NCBI RefSeq assembly: GCF_021155775.2
Contig: NC_060233.1
Span: 11,410,782 to 11,474,781 of the forward strand
Direction of reading: 5' to 3'
Length of the DNA: 64,000 nucleotides
Source of the DNA: Neodiprion pinetum
Taxonomy: Eukaryota > Arthropoda > Insecta > Hymenoptera > Diprionidae
A model generated the notes under the pieces. The model was given only the letters and a program-made list of their open reading frames with translations. It ran no database searches and had not been told where the DNA came from. Below, one piece after another: positions 28,001 to 39,128 of the stretch (positions are counted from its first letter, which is position 1; every line of letters begins with the position of its first letter). Both the position numbers and the translations under genes were made by a program.

Positions 28001-31000
28001 AGAATTGTTGTACACAGAAAACAAAAGTCGTCGCGCAAGGCTATTTCGTATATCCAATTGTAAAATGTCGCACTCGGAAATTGACATTCTTCTATTTAAA
28101 TAATATTTGGTGCAGATATCATTGTTTAAAAATTGTTATAACCCAGACGCATTCAATTGTGCGAACTTGATCTTATAAGCATTCTGGGAAGAATTAAATT
28201 CTTGACTATTCCAATGGGAGAAATTCGAATTTCAGGAGGGATCTTTCCAAGTTAAATTTTTGAGATAAACTTTCCCGAACACTTTTTTTTTCCATGTACA
28301 AGTTTGTCAAGTGTGAATGAAAAAAGATGGTACTTTGACAAGGAACACCCTAATTAGATTTCTAATTAGTGATTATACACATGAACATAGCTTGACCTGT
28401 ATAATTAGTAAGTCGTGAAGTAGCCCATATTTAGCCATGGTAGAAGCAGGCAACATCAGCCTACAGCCTTTGAATTCAAGATAAACGAGCGGTAACGAAT
28501 CGTTTCTCAAATTCGTGAAACTGCTCAATGATGAAGCAGCTATATTTTCTTGCGAATTATCAACAATATCATTGCTAGAACATCCAGTCAATCTCATGAA
28601 AGGTTCAATCAGCTGCGTATACTTGCCGATAATACTTAAGGGTAAAACTATGTCCAGCATTTGTATTTTGATTACTACTTCGCTTATATAGCTGCTCGTG
28701 AGTTGGCTTGAGTCTGATTTTGATACGATCTGAAAATGACACATCGTTTTCAATTTATTGAAACATACATTTGTAACCAAAGTCTGCAACAGTAGCGAGA
28801 AATATTTATTGTGATACATTTGAGAGCAATTTAAATTAAAAATCATGTTAAATTTCTGAGAATTATTGTACCAGGGATCTTAGTAATTGTGTCCACACCA
28901 TATCGGGATGGATTAATAAGCTTACCCGTTGCATTTTATGACGCTTATGTGCGACCCAACGAGTGTGTACATTGCCACATTTTGCTCTGGTAAGAGTTAA
29001 GCTCAGAAAGCCGGAGTCTTCTCCCTTTTCCAAATTATCCTCCTTTCCACACATTACCAAGCCGCCATATTCTCCAAGATCCCAAATTTGAGCTTTTGGT
29101 GTTCTACCATGGAATTAATGAAGATCAATTCAGTTCAACATCATCTAACAGCGTTTTTGCACAATATGAAATTCTGATCACTTACTTGATATAATTAAAA
29201 ATCGTAGCCGTCGTAATCTTAGTTTTCAGTTTGAGATAAACAGGCTGTAGATCTAAGGAGGTGATAATATCTTCCAATTCCAGTACTAGTTTTAACGAAG
29301 GAATTTCTGGCTGTCCCATTATATATAATTTTACTGCCAACTTGTTGATCGTCCATTGAACCCAAGCCGTTAAAGTTAGACCGTCTGCATCTGTCAAATT
29401 CAGGATATGAAGTTTACAAGTTAGCAATAATTTGACTACCGAAATTGCTCTTAACAAAACTAGATCATTATTTTATTACTCTGTTCAGGTTCCTCTTTGG
29501 TAGTCGATACTGTTGAGGTAATGGTGCTATCTTCTCGGAATAATGTTTGATTTGGACTTGACTGCGCCAATGTAGGAAGAACGGTTTGTACTTCAACTGG
29601 AGTGTCTACGATAATCTTGGCAGTCCTTCTCGGGCGCATATTTCGCATAACATTGAGTACATTTACTGCAATGCTACTCATGAATAATACCTAACGCGTG
29701 TCAAATATACTGTATCATTATTCTTGAGACACACTAACTTAAGACATCACTGACATTAATCTAAGGAGTTAGTGCGTTGTATTAGAATATTTCAGTAACT
29801 CAATTCAAAACAAATGTGTTTTATACTCGCAGAAACATCGAAAACGGTCCATACATCAAAAGTTATTTGTTTGCGCCAAAAAGATATCATTATTAAAAAT
29901 TCACACCATATGTCGAAAAGTCTCAATAAATAATATGGTTTGCGTGCTACGACCATCACTTTTACTACTTCTGGCTATAACCACGCAAGAAAAAGTAGCA
30001 GAAATCTCAAATTTTTAACATCTTTAATTTGAAATATGAGTCATTTTCCATAAAAGAATTGAGGTGATAAAATATTCCATTGCGGCACAACAGCTAGAAA
30101 AAAAAAATTCTTGAAATGCTAAATTTCAATATTTACGCACCTGTTCCTCTGAGATGGAAATCGTAATGGGTGTTGTGTCGACATGAACGCACAAGCTTAG
30201 AGCTGTCAATTTGTTGCCCGATGTTGCAGAAGCTTCTGATGAAGTTTTGGCAGTTAATCCGACCGTGGCATTTAGAGAAACTTTTTTGATAAAATTCTTC
30301 TGTGTTTCTCTTTGAAGTGTGTAGCAATGAAAATCATTCACATTCACTGTCCATGGAAAACTTTGGGTTTCTATAATAAGTAATGAAATTCTGTTCAATA
30401 ATTACCATGAAACCACGTGTCGTTATTCTATTACTAACAACTTACCAGGGCTCCACATTGTTCTTGGTAATTTCACAGGTAAGTCTTTGATATAAAATGA
30501 TAAAATTTCGACCTGCATATTCACTGAATTAAGGTAGAGAGAGGGTGTTTTTATGACTAGAATTTGCAGATTTCGATCTTCTTTCAGTGCTTGGTCTTTT
30601 GCTTGTTCAATACCTAAGGTGAGAATATTATCAATCATACTTCAAGATTACATTCAAATTCAAACTCTTATATGATCAGTCAAGGTTCGAATTTCTACGT
30701 ACCATGGACGCCAATGCAACTCATCGTTGTGGTTGGGATATAAACAACAATATGCCCGATACAGCCACTTAACACAAGTCCACACCATTCCGGATACCAA
30801 TCGACTATCCTGTCCAATACCCCCATTTTCTGTAAGTTCTACCATCAATCATTACATTTTCTAAGGCATACTGCTTTTATTATACCTAACTATTTGCGGT
30901 ATATATTTTGGATTATAAAATTTGGTAAAAATAACTCTAAAATATTTCTTTTTTTTTTTTTCAATTAGCTCCTGCTATAAGAAAAGTCAGTTCAATAATC

Positions 31001-34000
31001 AAAATGTTTCGGCAAATACGACTTCTCGGAATAATTTTACCTATGCGAGGCCTGAATGAATGATAAAATCAATACATGGTTTTTAAAAATAATTATGTTT
31101 TAGACTCGTTAATTAAAAATTTCATGCTGATTAATTTATTGAAAAATAATTTTCTTTTTTCCATATCAGCCTTAGCTTATGGGAAATAGACTAGAATTTT
31201 AGATGTTTTGAACCTGTAGGAAATGTGTGAAGGGTCGAAATGATATTACAGAAAAAGAATTGAATGCAATAAAAAAGTTTAAAAAATGAAACGAAAAAAT
31301 ATTTCACCCTCCAAACTGATCAGAATGATTGCAAATTATATCCGAACTACAATGAAATGAATTTTCAGTAAATTAATTTACACGAACTTTTTACTAACCG
31401 AGTCTGGTGTATTTTTTTTCTAGTAATATCCAGATAACGAATACAAAATTTTAGGAGACCAAATATAAAATTCGTTACGATGGGGGCTCTAAGTTAATTT
31501 TTTTTTTTTGAAACATCAGTATAACTTGTTATTAAAGAGATTGTTTAGGTTCTTTGTTTTTGATCATTTGGTAGATCAGATGGCGTATTATATTACAGTA
31601 TAATAAAGATCTGAAAGTATGAAACATGTCGGAGCAAGTGGATTTTCACGTTTAAAATGAGCATGCTTACAGAGTGCGACGATAAAGCTTCGGCTTTGTG
31701 CTCCGACTTTGGCAGGTCATCAGCTTTTGAGACAGGATTAAATTCATCCAAAGTCATCCCAGATTTACGTTTCTCTTGATCCGAGGAGCTATGAACACTC
31801 TGACTTATGCCTGGAAAATTTTTCTTGCGTACAGATGTATCCGGCGATGTTTCGTCAGGCATTTGTAGCTGGACGCTAGCTTCAGACTGAGGTATGTCAA
31901 CTTGATCCAATTTATAGTAAACTGGATGATACTGCAGCCACTGTGCAAATAGAGGATCCAACGAGCCTCTAATCTCTGATACTTGGAATGACAGAATTGG
32001 TGGATGAAACTGCTTTCTTGGGTCTTTTGAAAACTGTACCACAGCTTTTAATAATGGTTTTGAATCTGCGTCGCTGCATAAGAATAGTTTTAATATCAGG
32101 TTTAGTAATATAAAGAAGTTATTGTTCTTCTTTGATATCGTACATAATAGGTCTGTTGCACCCAATATAAAATTCAATATTTTAAAATATGCACTTTTCT
32201 TTTTCACGTGGCATAAAGTGTACCATTTTTTTCTATTCTATATATGTTCACCAAAAAAATATCTAAAGATTAAAAATAAATGATTGTCAATATTTTACCA
32301 TTAGGTATCTTAATTAAAACAAAAACTCTCCATGCGCGTTGCGAGAATTTTTTTTAATACAGTTACATTTTTTTATAATTTTATAGCAGTCTTAAATTGG
32401 ACCAGCAGAGAGTTGTTGGCAAATTGTTTTCAACACACTATTTTCTTGATTATTTTGTATTACATTCAAAGATTGTAGTATTGAAAATATAATTAAACTG
32501 ACATACATACCTGGAATGATCACTTTCAGGGCCAGAAACAACAAAGGCTTGTTGGAAATCATTGAGTAGGAATACTTTGGCGGAAGATATATCGAGAACG
32601 TTGGAAATTGTTGCATTGGATGATATACTCTTTCCACTTATGCCTTCCAAGCATAATTCGAGATACACAGGATCTATATTGCAAAAACAGAAATGACATG
32701 AATGGCACTTTATTTGATCTTTATGGTAGCCACTATTTTTTTGGATCTACTTTGATTGACGTTATTTGCTACCTAGTGACCAGAACATCAATCAAATTTA
32801 ACAACTAATTACATATTCAATGCATTTAATGTAATACCTTTTTCTCGACAAGCATCGTTGAAAAGTGATGAGCATATCAAGGGATTAAGCGTATTTTCGG
32901 GATTTATCAAAGATGATACGATTGACGTTGCGACCATAAGCTTCACCTTTGTACCGGTGACTGTGATACCATCGATTTGAAAATAGTGAAAAACGTGTTC
33001 CATGTCCAGGCTGAGCCAGTATTGCGGATACAACAGCATTTTCATCGAATACTGAATTGTGAAAGGCATAACTAACGTTGTCCGACTTTTTCTGGTCAAA
33101 CAAAGCTGACACTTGACACCATGTACCTGTAATTGTCGTAATTAAAAAAAAATTATGACTTGGGAATTCACGACAAATGATTCTTCAATGCATATTTCGT
33201 AGAATATAGACCGATTACAATACAAAGCTGTCTTACCACCCCGTGTATAACCCTGTGGCAAGAGTTCAACATATCTGGAGGCAAGTCAGTTTGTTTGCAT
33301 GCACATGCCACCAAACGGTGTGGATACATTGGCTGATCTATGTCTATCAATAATTTATCCCATTCTATACTCAAGACCGGATCGTCGGATAGTGCAGGAG
33401 TCAGTGGCGCCGTCTGAAAGGCAAGTGAATTTCATTACAATTATTACTTACAGTGATCACAAAGCATCTATGATAATATGTTAACACACAAATGTGTTAC
33501 AGCATAGATAATTGTTGCTATTTAGATCATCCGCGATACCTTTTTTTCCACAAGTTTTCTTTTCCGGGGTAGGCCGGTGATTTGGTGCTCAGCTAATTGC
33601 AATTCAACACAACCACTGATTAAAATCAGCTTTATTTCAACCCTTGATATATTTTCCCTCAGAGCATCGTACTCTTCAACTGTAACTGGAGGCAACTCGT
33701 CGATGGTCGGCTCTGAAAACGGGCGTACGGAATTTGCAGATACCTCGCAGAGAGGTTCGACTTGAGGGGGTGTAAATTAGTAGATGAAAAAGTGGATGAA
33801 TTTTGGTAATTTATACCTCTCGCAACGATTTTCAAATATGTAATTTATACCGCAACGACCCATGTTCCAGTTTGATTGGGCTTTGTTTTAATCAAACATA
33901 TTTAGATCAAGCTTGATTTATATACTTTTTTTTATTAAAAACCAATTAATAGGTGCATTGTTATTGACAATCACGTTGACCATTTTCGCTTGGTGAGATC

Positions 34001-37000
34001 GTTTAGAGTGCCACGATATCTCAATAACAGCTCAAGCGATTTACTTCCAATTCAGATAAAGTATTCCTGAACAATTTCCACAATCTTACATTTTCATTTA
34101 ACAAAATGACGACTGTTTGAAGTTGAAATTCGATTTGTTTACCGATATTTATGACTCTTTCAATGGATTAACAAAAAAAATATGATTATTAAAGAAAAAA
34201 ATTATAATCCTGGCAAAGAACAGTGCTTCGAAATTTGAAGTAAACTCGTTGAATTGGTTTTGAGATATCGCGGACACCGCAAAACATGTTACTGAGCGAA
34301 ATGGTTGACAATATTGTCAATGACAATGCTTCGGATTAAAAGAAGACAATAATGAGATTCGCTTCACATACTTTTGAACTGAACAAAAACCAATCAATTT
34401 GAATGATTGGTTGTTGAAATATAACAGCCCAAAATTCATCCATTTTTCAGCCATCTAATAATATATATTCCCATGATTTACGATTTACTTACCAGGTTTC
34501 GGAACTATGTAAGGTTCGTAATCATACTTCATCGCTGCTTGTTTGATTGATTCTAGACGATGAAATAGCCCTGAGCACATCCGCACTGTTACATCACCAA
34601 CTACGTATCGCACTACTCTGTGCTCATGGAAATTGCTGAAAATGAATTAATTCACAGTGATAACGAGTTTTACAAAATTTTGTATGAAAGAAAAGCCTTC
34701 CAAATAATAATCGTACCTGTATTCAAAGTTCGAATTGAATTCAGATACTTTCTCCGGCGTTATGTCATCGGGTAAATCGATTAGGTACACATAATCCATT
34801 ACGAAGGCTGGACACCGTTCTAATAAACTTTCCACTGAAACATTAGCACAGTTACCGATACTGATATAGAAATTTTGTATGCATGAAAAATAGTAATAAT
34901 ACGAGTTAGACTAACCAGTAACAGTTGCAAGATGATAGTCGATGTCACGCTTGTAAACTCTTTTTTTCTCTTTATTCTCTACGGCTTCTGCGTCGAATAA
35001 AGAATCCTTCAAATGGTTATTGCCAACTTTTCCAGCAGTAACATACAGAGGCGGCTAAGAAAATAAGAATTGAATTTTATTTTTTGATAATTGCATGCCA
35101 CTTGCGGACCGACAATAAAAGAAACGTTTTACACTTCAGACTTGAAACTTCACCTGTGCTCCGTCTATAACTTCTGGGTGACCACAACTGCACGACCCTC
35201 TAGGGAAAAGATGTATACTACCCAGTCCGGCCTGCATACTAGTCCACGTCATATCTTGATGCAATACATCTATCACAACTCCGTTCAACTTCAGCGACAT
35301 AAACGACGTGTACCTAATTTTGCGCGGTTTGTAAAACAGCTGCTCCTTAACGCTGTCCGTTGTCTAGAACACCGACGCATTCGGTAGACATGTAATAATG
35401 TATCAAGAATTTATTAATGTCTATTCTCTAGACTTTTAATACTGTGATACTGAGTAATCTATAGATAAAAGTGCGAACAGCAATAATTCTTCAGACCTTG
35501 AAAGTTACAGTTGCATCGTTAACATAGAAGCCCATGTGTATCGTGTGACCAGTATATGCCATCAGCTGTTCACTGGACCAATCATTATCCCAATGAACTG
35601 GCAAAACTGATGGAACCATGTTCCAAGCCCAACCAGCCCAGCTTCTGCCCTCCTGATGCGATGCAGTTTCCGATTCTGAATCATCTAAAGATGGTAATAG
35701 ATTTCTTTATAATAAAACATCACAAACTTTCTTTTACTTTTTTATAAATCTGTAAGGCATTCTGAATATTATTACCTTCATGCTCGTTTTCTATACCATC
35801 TTCCATAGATATCAACGATCTTTCTTTATTTGATGGCAACATTTTACTTTGTAAAGCGATTACCAATGCTATCAATCGGAGCAGCATGGGAATCTGTTGC
35901 TCCGTCATACTGAATTCCATTTTTTCACAGTGGAGGTCGAGTCTCGTTACAGAAGCACGTTTTGCTGTATTACTATGATAGTTTACTATAAGCCGTATGA
36001 TCATCGAGCACCGATACAAAACAGGATCCTATTCAAAACAAGGATAGTATCACGTTAAAGCTTTATCATTTGTTTCGTTAAATCATTGCCCTTGCGAGCG
36101 AAATTACTGCATTAATATCACACAATTAAAACAAACATTTCTACCTGATAAACTTCTATTTTACCCGACGCATCCATTTTATCTAAGCACAAAGTTAGAT
36201 CTTGTATTGTTATGACCTTCCTAAGAAGAACTTCATAACTGCTGACATCTGCAAAATTGGGAAAGGCTCAATCTCGTTATCTTCCTGCTTATTCTTAAAT
36301 AAGGAGTTCAGAAGTTAAAGCCAACCGTCAATCTTTTTAGACTGATTACCCGTAAATGCTGGTTCCCATTTGTTATTAACAGTCTGCATGCTGAGGAATC
36401 TGATGTTCACACTCAAAACTATATCTTCTTCGACATATTTCAGTATCAAGTTGTTACAATTGATCGTTATATTGTTAACAACCTTTGTCACCATACTCTT
36501 TATATATCCGGGAGGAGCTTCTTCCCTGTTGGTGTTGTTATGGTCAGTATCATTGTCATTATTCATATTTTACAATTGCATAGGCCACCTAAAGTTTTGC
36601 ACTACATCGAACATGGGCAAAATACTTTGTTTCTCTTCAAAATATGAAAAAATATTTGGCCTTACGATACAATATTTATAAAAAAAAATCCTCTTATAAT
36701 GAATTTTAACGGTACTTCATCCCTACTTTCATCAATAGTGTCTACAAAACATTGGCAAGAAAATGCTCATGAAAAAAGTGCGTGTAATACTCTTTTTCTT
36801 CCTTTTTCTTCTTCGCTGGTTTGCGTGTACTGGCTTCTGCCTGGTTTTCATCCTTGAGCTTTAGAATGCACTCTGGAATTGTAAAAAATTTGATTTTAGT
36901 TAATCGACATGATGTGCATTAATCGATATGCATGAAGTGCTTAGCAAAAACGAAATGCATCATCAAGTTGTATTGACATATTTCTCGTAACATAAATTCC

Positions 37001-37733
37001 AGAAATATATAACAATGTCCTTATTATAAATATTTAGGGCATTTATTATTATCACCTATGGTATTGATGGTCACTACGATTGGTTCTGAGGTTATTTTTA
37101 CCCAAGGAACATGAATGAGCAGCTCATGAATATGTCCACTGACAAAGCTGAATGGCAAATTTAGCTGTTCTTCTAAAACTTCCAACCGTAAGTCTAAGTT
37201 TTGAAATGAGGCATCGCCACCCCACAAAGAAACCTATGTAACGGAAAAATATTTGTCCAGTATTTCTAAGTCTCTTATTCTTCTTCATGAGAATTGCAGT
37301 TTTTCTTTTTAAATATCAGTATTTCTCATAAAGAAACATAGAAAACGAGGTTGAAGCGTTAGTGCAATGATCCATTTTAGGAAAAATTGTTTACTTACAA
37401 CTTTAAGGTTGTCTGAGATTCAGTAAACCGCAATATAAAGCAAAAAGACACTCGTATTTCGGACAATCAGCTCTAACTTTAGTGATTTTATAATTTCTAG
37501 ACAGTGATTTCTGTTTCAATGTTTCGTTACATTAGCATCACTTTTTTGACCACCCGGAATTTGCATCATTGTAAGATACGCTAAAGTAGTTCAGATACGG
37601 CCATTCTTCGATGTATCTATAAAAAATGTATAATAGAAAGACAAACCTGTGACTGTTCCGGTTTGAAGTTTTTAACATATTTCTCAACATAGCTGAGTAT
37701 AACAGGTGTTATGTATGATTCCAAATTGAACAT
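14308..37733 (-). CDS. VPS13B: VPS13B (COH1) bridge-like lipid transfer protein
   Basis: VPS13B is a very large rod-shaped protein with a hydrophobic groove that moves lipids between membranes. It acts at the Golgi and early endosome, and in humans its loss causes Cohen syndrome. The ATG at 37731-37733 starts a chorein-N domain (MFNLESYITPVILSY, then LWGGD and SGHIHELLIHVPW). About 50 exons follow to the TAG at 14308, and their translations follow the vertebrate protein in order from end to end. The summed exons give about 3,800 residues against about 4,000 in human. Most introns are 60-100 bases; the few long ones are filled by inverted-repeat elements. Two junctions (exons 16-17 and 26-27) could not be resolved in phase, so a small exon may be missing there. 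No clear inactivating mutation was found. Exon blocks are given in the following entries. Confidence 0.95.
16975..17572. repeat. Family A inverted-repeat element, copy 1
   Basis: This fills most of the 790-base intron between VPS13B exons 44 and 45. It starts ATCTTCAGCAATATT, like the intact copy at 54324-54904. Its right half carries the reverse complement of the left-arm words (CACTCAAATTCATTTTA, TTATTTCATTTG). The interior has no ORF of note. Confidence 0.5.
19134..23440 (-). other. VPS13B: VPS13B exons 31-40
   Basis: Exons: 23440-23345, 23285-22004 (the largest, 1,282 bases), 21911-21829, 21760-21582, 21430-21226, 21085-20921, 20743-20583, about 20495-20295, 20220-20070, 19284-19134. The large exon contains SIEYWSE, ALAACLRIDSYF, IRFGQSG, FYSWRH and WSQPFSV, which follow the vertebrate order. 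The last exon holds TTYITIHVD, matching the conserved VTYLTL position. Confidence 0.85.
19490..19970. repeat. Family A inverted-repeat element, copy 2 (truncated)
   Basis: Located in the 785-base intron between VPS13B exons 39 and 40. The left arm word AATTTGAATAACACAAG and right arm word CTTGTGTTATTTAAATT face each other in inverted orientation, with TTTATAATCGGAACGTTAAAG inside, as in the other copies. The outermost left end seems lost. Confidence 0.5.
24167..27619 (-). other. VPS13B: VPS13B exons 24-30
   Basis: Exons: 27619-27416, 27321-27206, 27092-26764, 26683-26561, 26242-26129, 25164-24895, 24820-24167. Landmarks: GSAVEDRQYQIN, NPALEWN, LSPFEFLVNCGKITFVLYE, SGDPHNDTGIPPSFLTIK and LKAGAFQF. 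The 26764/26683 junction does not agree in phase under canonical GT-AG sites; an undetected small exon or a non-canonical site is possible. The intron before 25164 carries a family A repeat. Confidence 0.8.
25307..25931. repeat. Family A inverted-repeat element, copy 3
   Basis: It lies in the long intron between VPS13B exons 28 and 29. It starts ATCTCCAGCAG and ends in GGCACAAATGACATTCTCGG plus AGAT, the inverted counterpart of the family A end. GAGCACGAATAAAACAACAT and TTGATATCTTAGCTAATGTT mark the two arms. Confidence 0.55.
28397..33760 (-). other. VPS13B: VPS13B exons 12-23
   Basis: Exons: 33760-33540, 33413-33237, 33126-32838, 32673-32511, 32073-31671, about 30854-30704, about 30629-30449, 30370-30141, 29690-29480, 29390-29186, 29103-28926, 28729-28397. 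The block from 30370 carries SFPWTVNVNDF and the block from 29390 carries LTAWVQW, both conserved positions. The jump from 31671 to about 30854 is unresolved: the upstream exon ends in phase 0 but every acceptor found downstream needs phase 1, so a small exon or another donor is likely. Confidence 0.8.
33777..34461. mobile_element. Foldback element occupying nearly all of a VPS13B intron
   Basis: The terminal inverted repeats run TTAGTAGATG...GTGGATGAATTTTGG on the left and CCAAAATTCATCC...CCATCTAATA on the right, about 35 bases with few mismatches. Inverted homology continues inward (TTGACAATCACGTTGACCAT against the complement of ATGGTTGACAATATTGTCAA). The element takes up about 685 of the 732 bases of the intron between exons 11 and 12. 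It ends about 15 bases from the exon 12 acceptor and about 30 bases from the exon 11 donor. No ORF. Confidence 0.7.
34493..37733 (-). other. VPS13B: VPS13B exons 1-11: chorein N-terminus
   Basis: Exons read on the minus strand: 37733-37647, 37233-37056, 36872-36791, 36525-36350, 36248-36145, 36028-35776, 35684-35497, 35363-35154, 35054-34916, 34834-34717, 34635-34493. Phases agree at every junction. Landmarks are the chorein segment, then NNLILKYVEEDIVLSVNI, LDKMDASGKIEVYQDP, GWAWNMVP and KYDYEPY, each matching the vertebrate order. Confidence 0.9.
37370..37575 (+). repeat. Family B dispersed repeat, copy 1
   Basis: Located in the first intron of VPS13B. It contains TTTTAGGAAAAATTGTTTACTT, a central CAGTAAACCGCAATATAAAGC and GTTTCGTTACATTAGCATCA, which match the copies at 53930 (same orientation) and 55345 (opposite orientation). 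It has no coding capacity, and its ends could not be defined. Confidence 0.45.
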
Positions 37734-39128
37734 TGTAGCTGAAGCTTTGGTTCGCTATACATGCTTTATGCAAACTTCGGTACAATTTCAAAAGACCACG
37801 ATATGTTTAGACTTTCCAGATGACAGCAAATTTTCTTATCTGTGACTCACAATCGTATCTGAAATGTTCAATTACATATATTGGGTACATAGATAGCTGT
37901 ATGAAAACCATTTTTTTTTTTTTCATTCCATATCTCATATCCCGAATTGTTACTTCCTATCATGAAGAAAATCAGAATATATAAGATTATTTGCAAACAT
38001 GATATGAACCTATCAGTGATCATTCCTCTGACAGTGATTGCAGTACCGCAATTGCTCAGGGATGTGATACTGTTATAGTAATTTGTTAACTATGCAAATA
38101 ATGTAATTGGACATTTTCAAGGACAAGGAATATCAACACCAACAAGTTTAATAGTTTTACTTCGACAGCTTGAACCTTTCGTAGCTCATTTTCAAGTCAA
38201 GATGTCATCTGCTGTCTGACAAGAAGTGTGGTGAGTAATTGAGATGATATACGTTTATAAATTTAACTGTCATTTTACGCTATGTCCATGCGGAATTAAA
38301 TATAGTTGTACACAAGATGTCTAAGATGTCATGCTAAAATTTATCTAACGTGGAATTTTGTATACTTCGAAATTTAAGTAATTGTTATCATTAAAATGAT
38401 CGTTAGCCGCGAGAATTATTATTGTATCAAGTACCAATATTGTATGAATACGTGTCTTAAATACCGTGTTACAAAAACACGATGATATAACCTCAAAACA
38501 TCAACTTTTCTTTAAAGTTGTATCCGCACCAGTCGCAGCCTAGCTCGCCAAGTCAGTTGTCAAAATAACATAAACTCGAAATATGAGCATTTTCAACAGT
38601 CAAAATGTATGCGCTTCATAAATAAAAATGTGTTTTTTAATCAATTTGTTCAATACAAAATCGTGTAGCAGACAACAATTAAAAGGCACCTCATATACAT
38701 TTTTGACGTTCATTCATTATTAGCAGACGTCTATGCCTATCTTCCGATCGGTTCTGTGATCCTGAAATTGTGATTGGTTTAGAGTCGACTTTAGTACAAG
38801 ATGGTCGTTCGCAGGCAATCAATTCGCTCTTTCACCTCTGCTTTCACGACTCGGGCACAAAATGGCGGCGGTTATTTTCTAGGGATTTTTCGTTCACTTA
38901 TTTGCCGTCGGGAATCTTCCAGTAAACTTTACGCGTAACAAGGTCTGTCTATGAATTATTTCATATTCGATGGAGCAACCGATGTGTCAAAAAATAACAG
39001 AAAAGTAAGATGACCGCGGTGCTTACCGTGTTTACTGTGAAATATTTATATAATACATGATGGTATTTATGTGAAAAAGATAAATAAAATGCGTTTGTTC
39101 CGTATTTGGTCGAGAGTGTGTCGCCCTA
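37734..39128. promoter_or_regulatory. Divergent VPS13B/NAA60 promoter region
   Basis: The two start codons face away from each other across 1.4 kb with no gene between them. A perfect YY1-type motif AAAATGGCGGC lies at 38859-38869 in a local GC rise, on the NAA60 side. YY1/Pho sites near transcription starts are common in housekeeping genes. The transcription starts themselves cannot be placed; a 5' UTR intron of NAA60 is possible. Confidence 0.45.
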
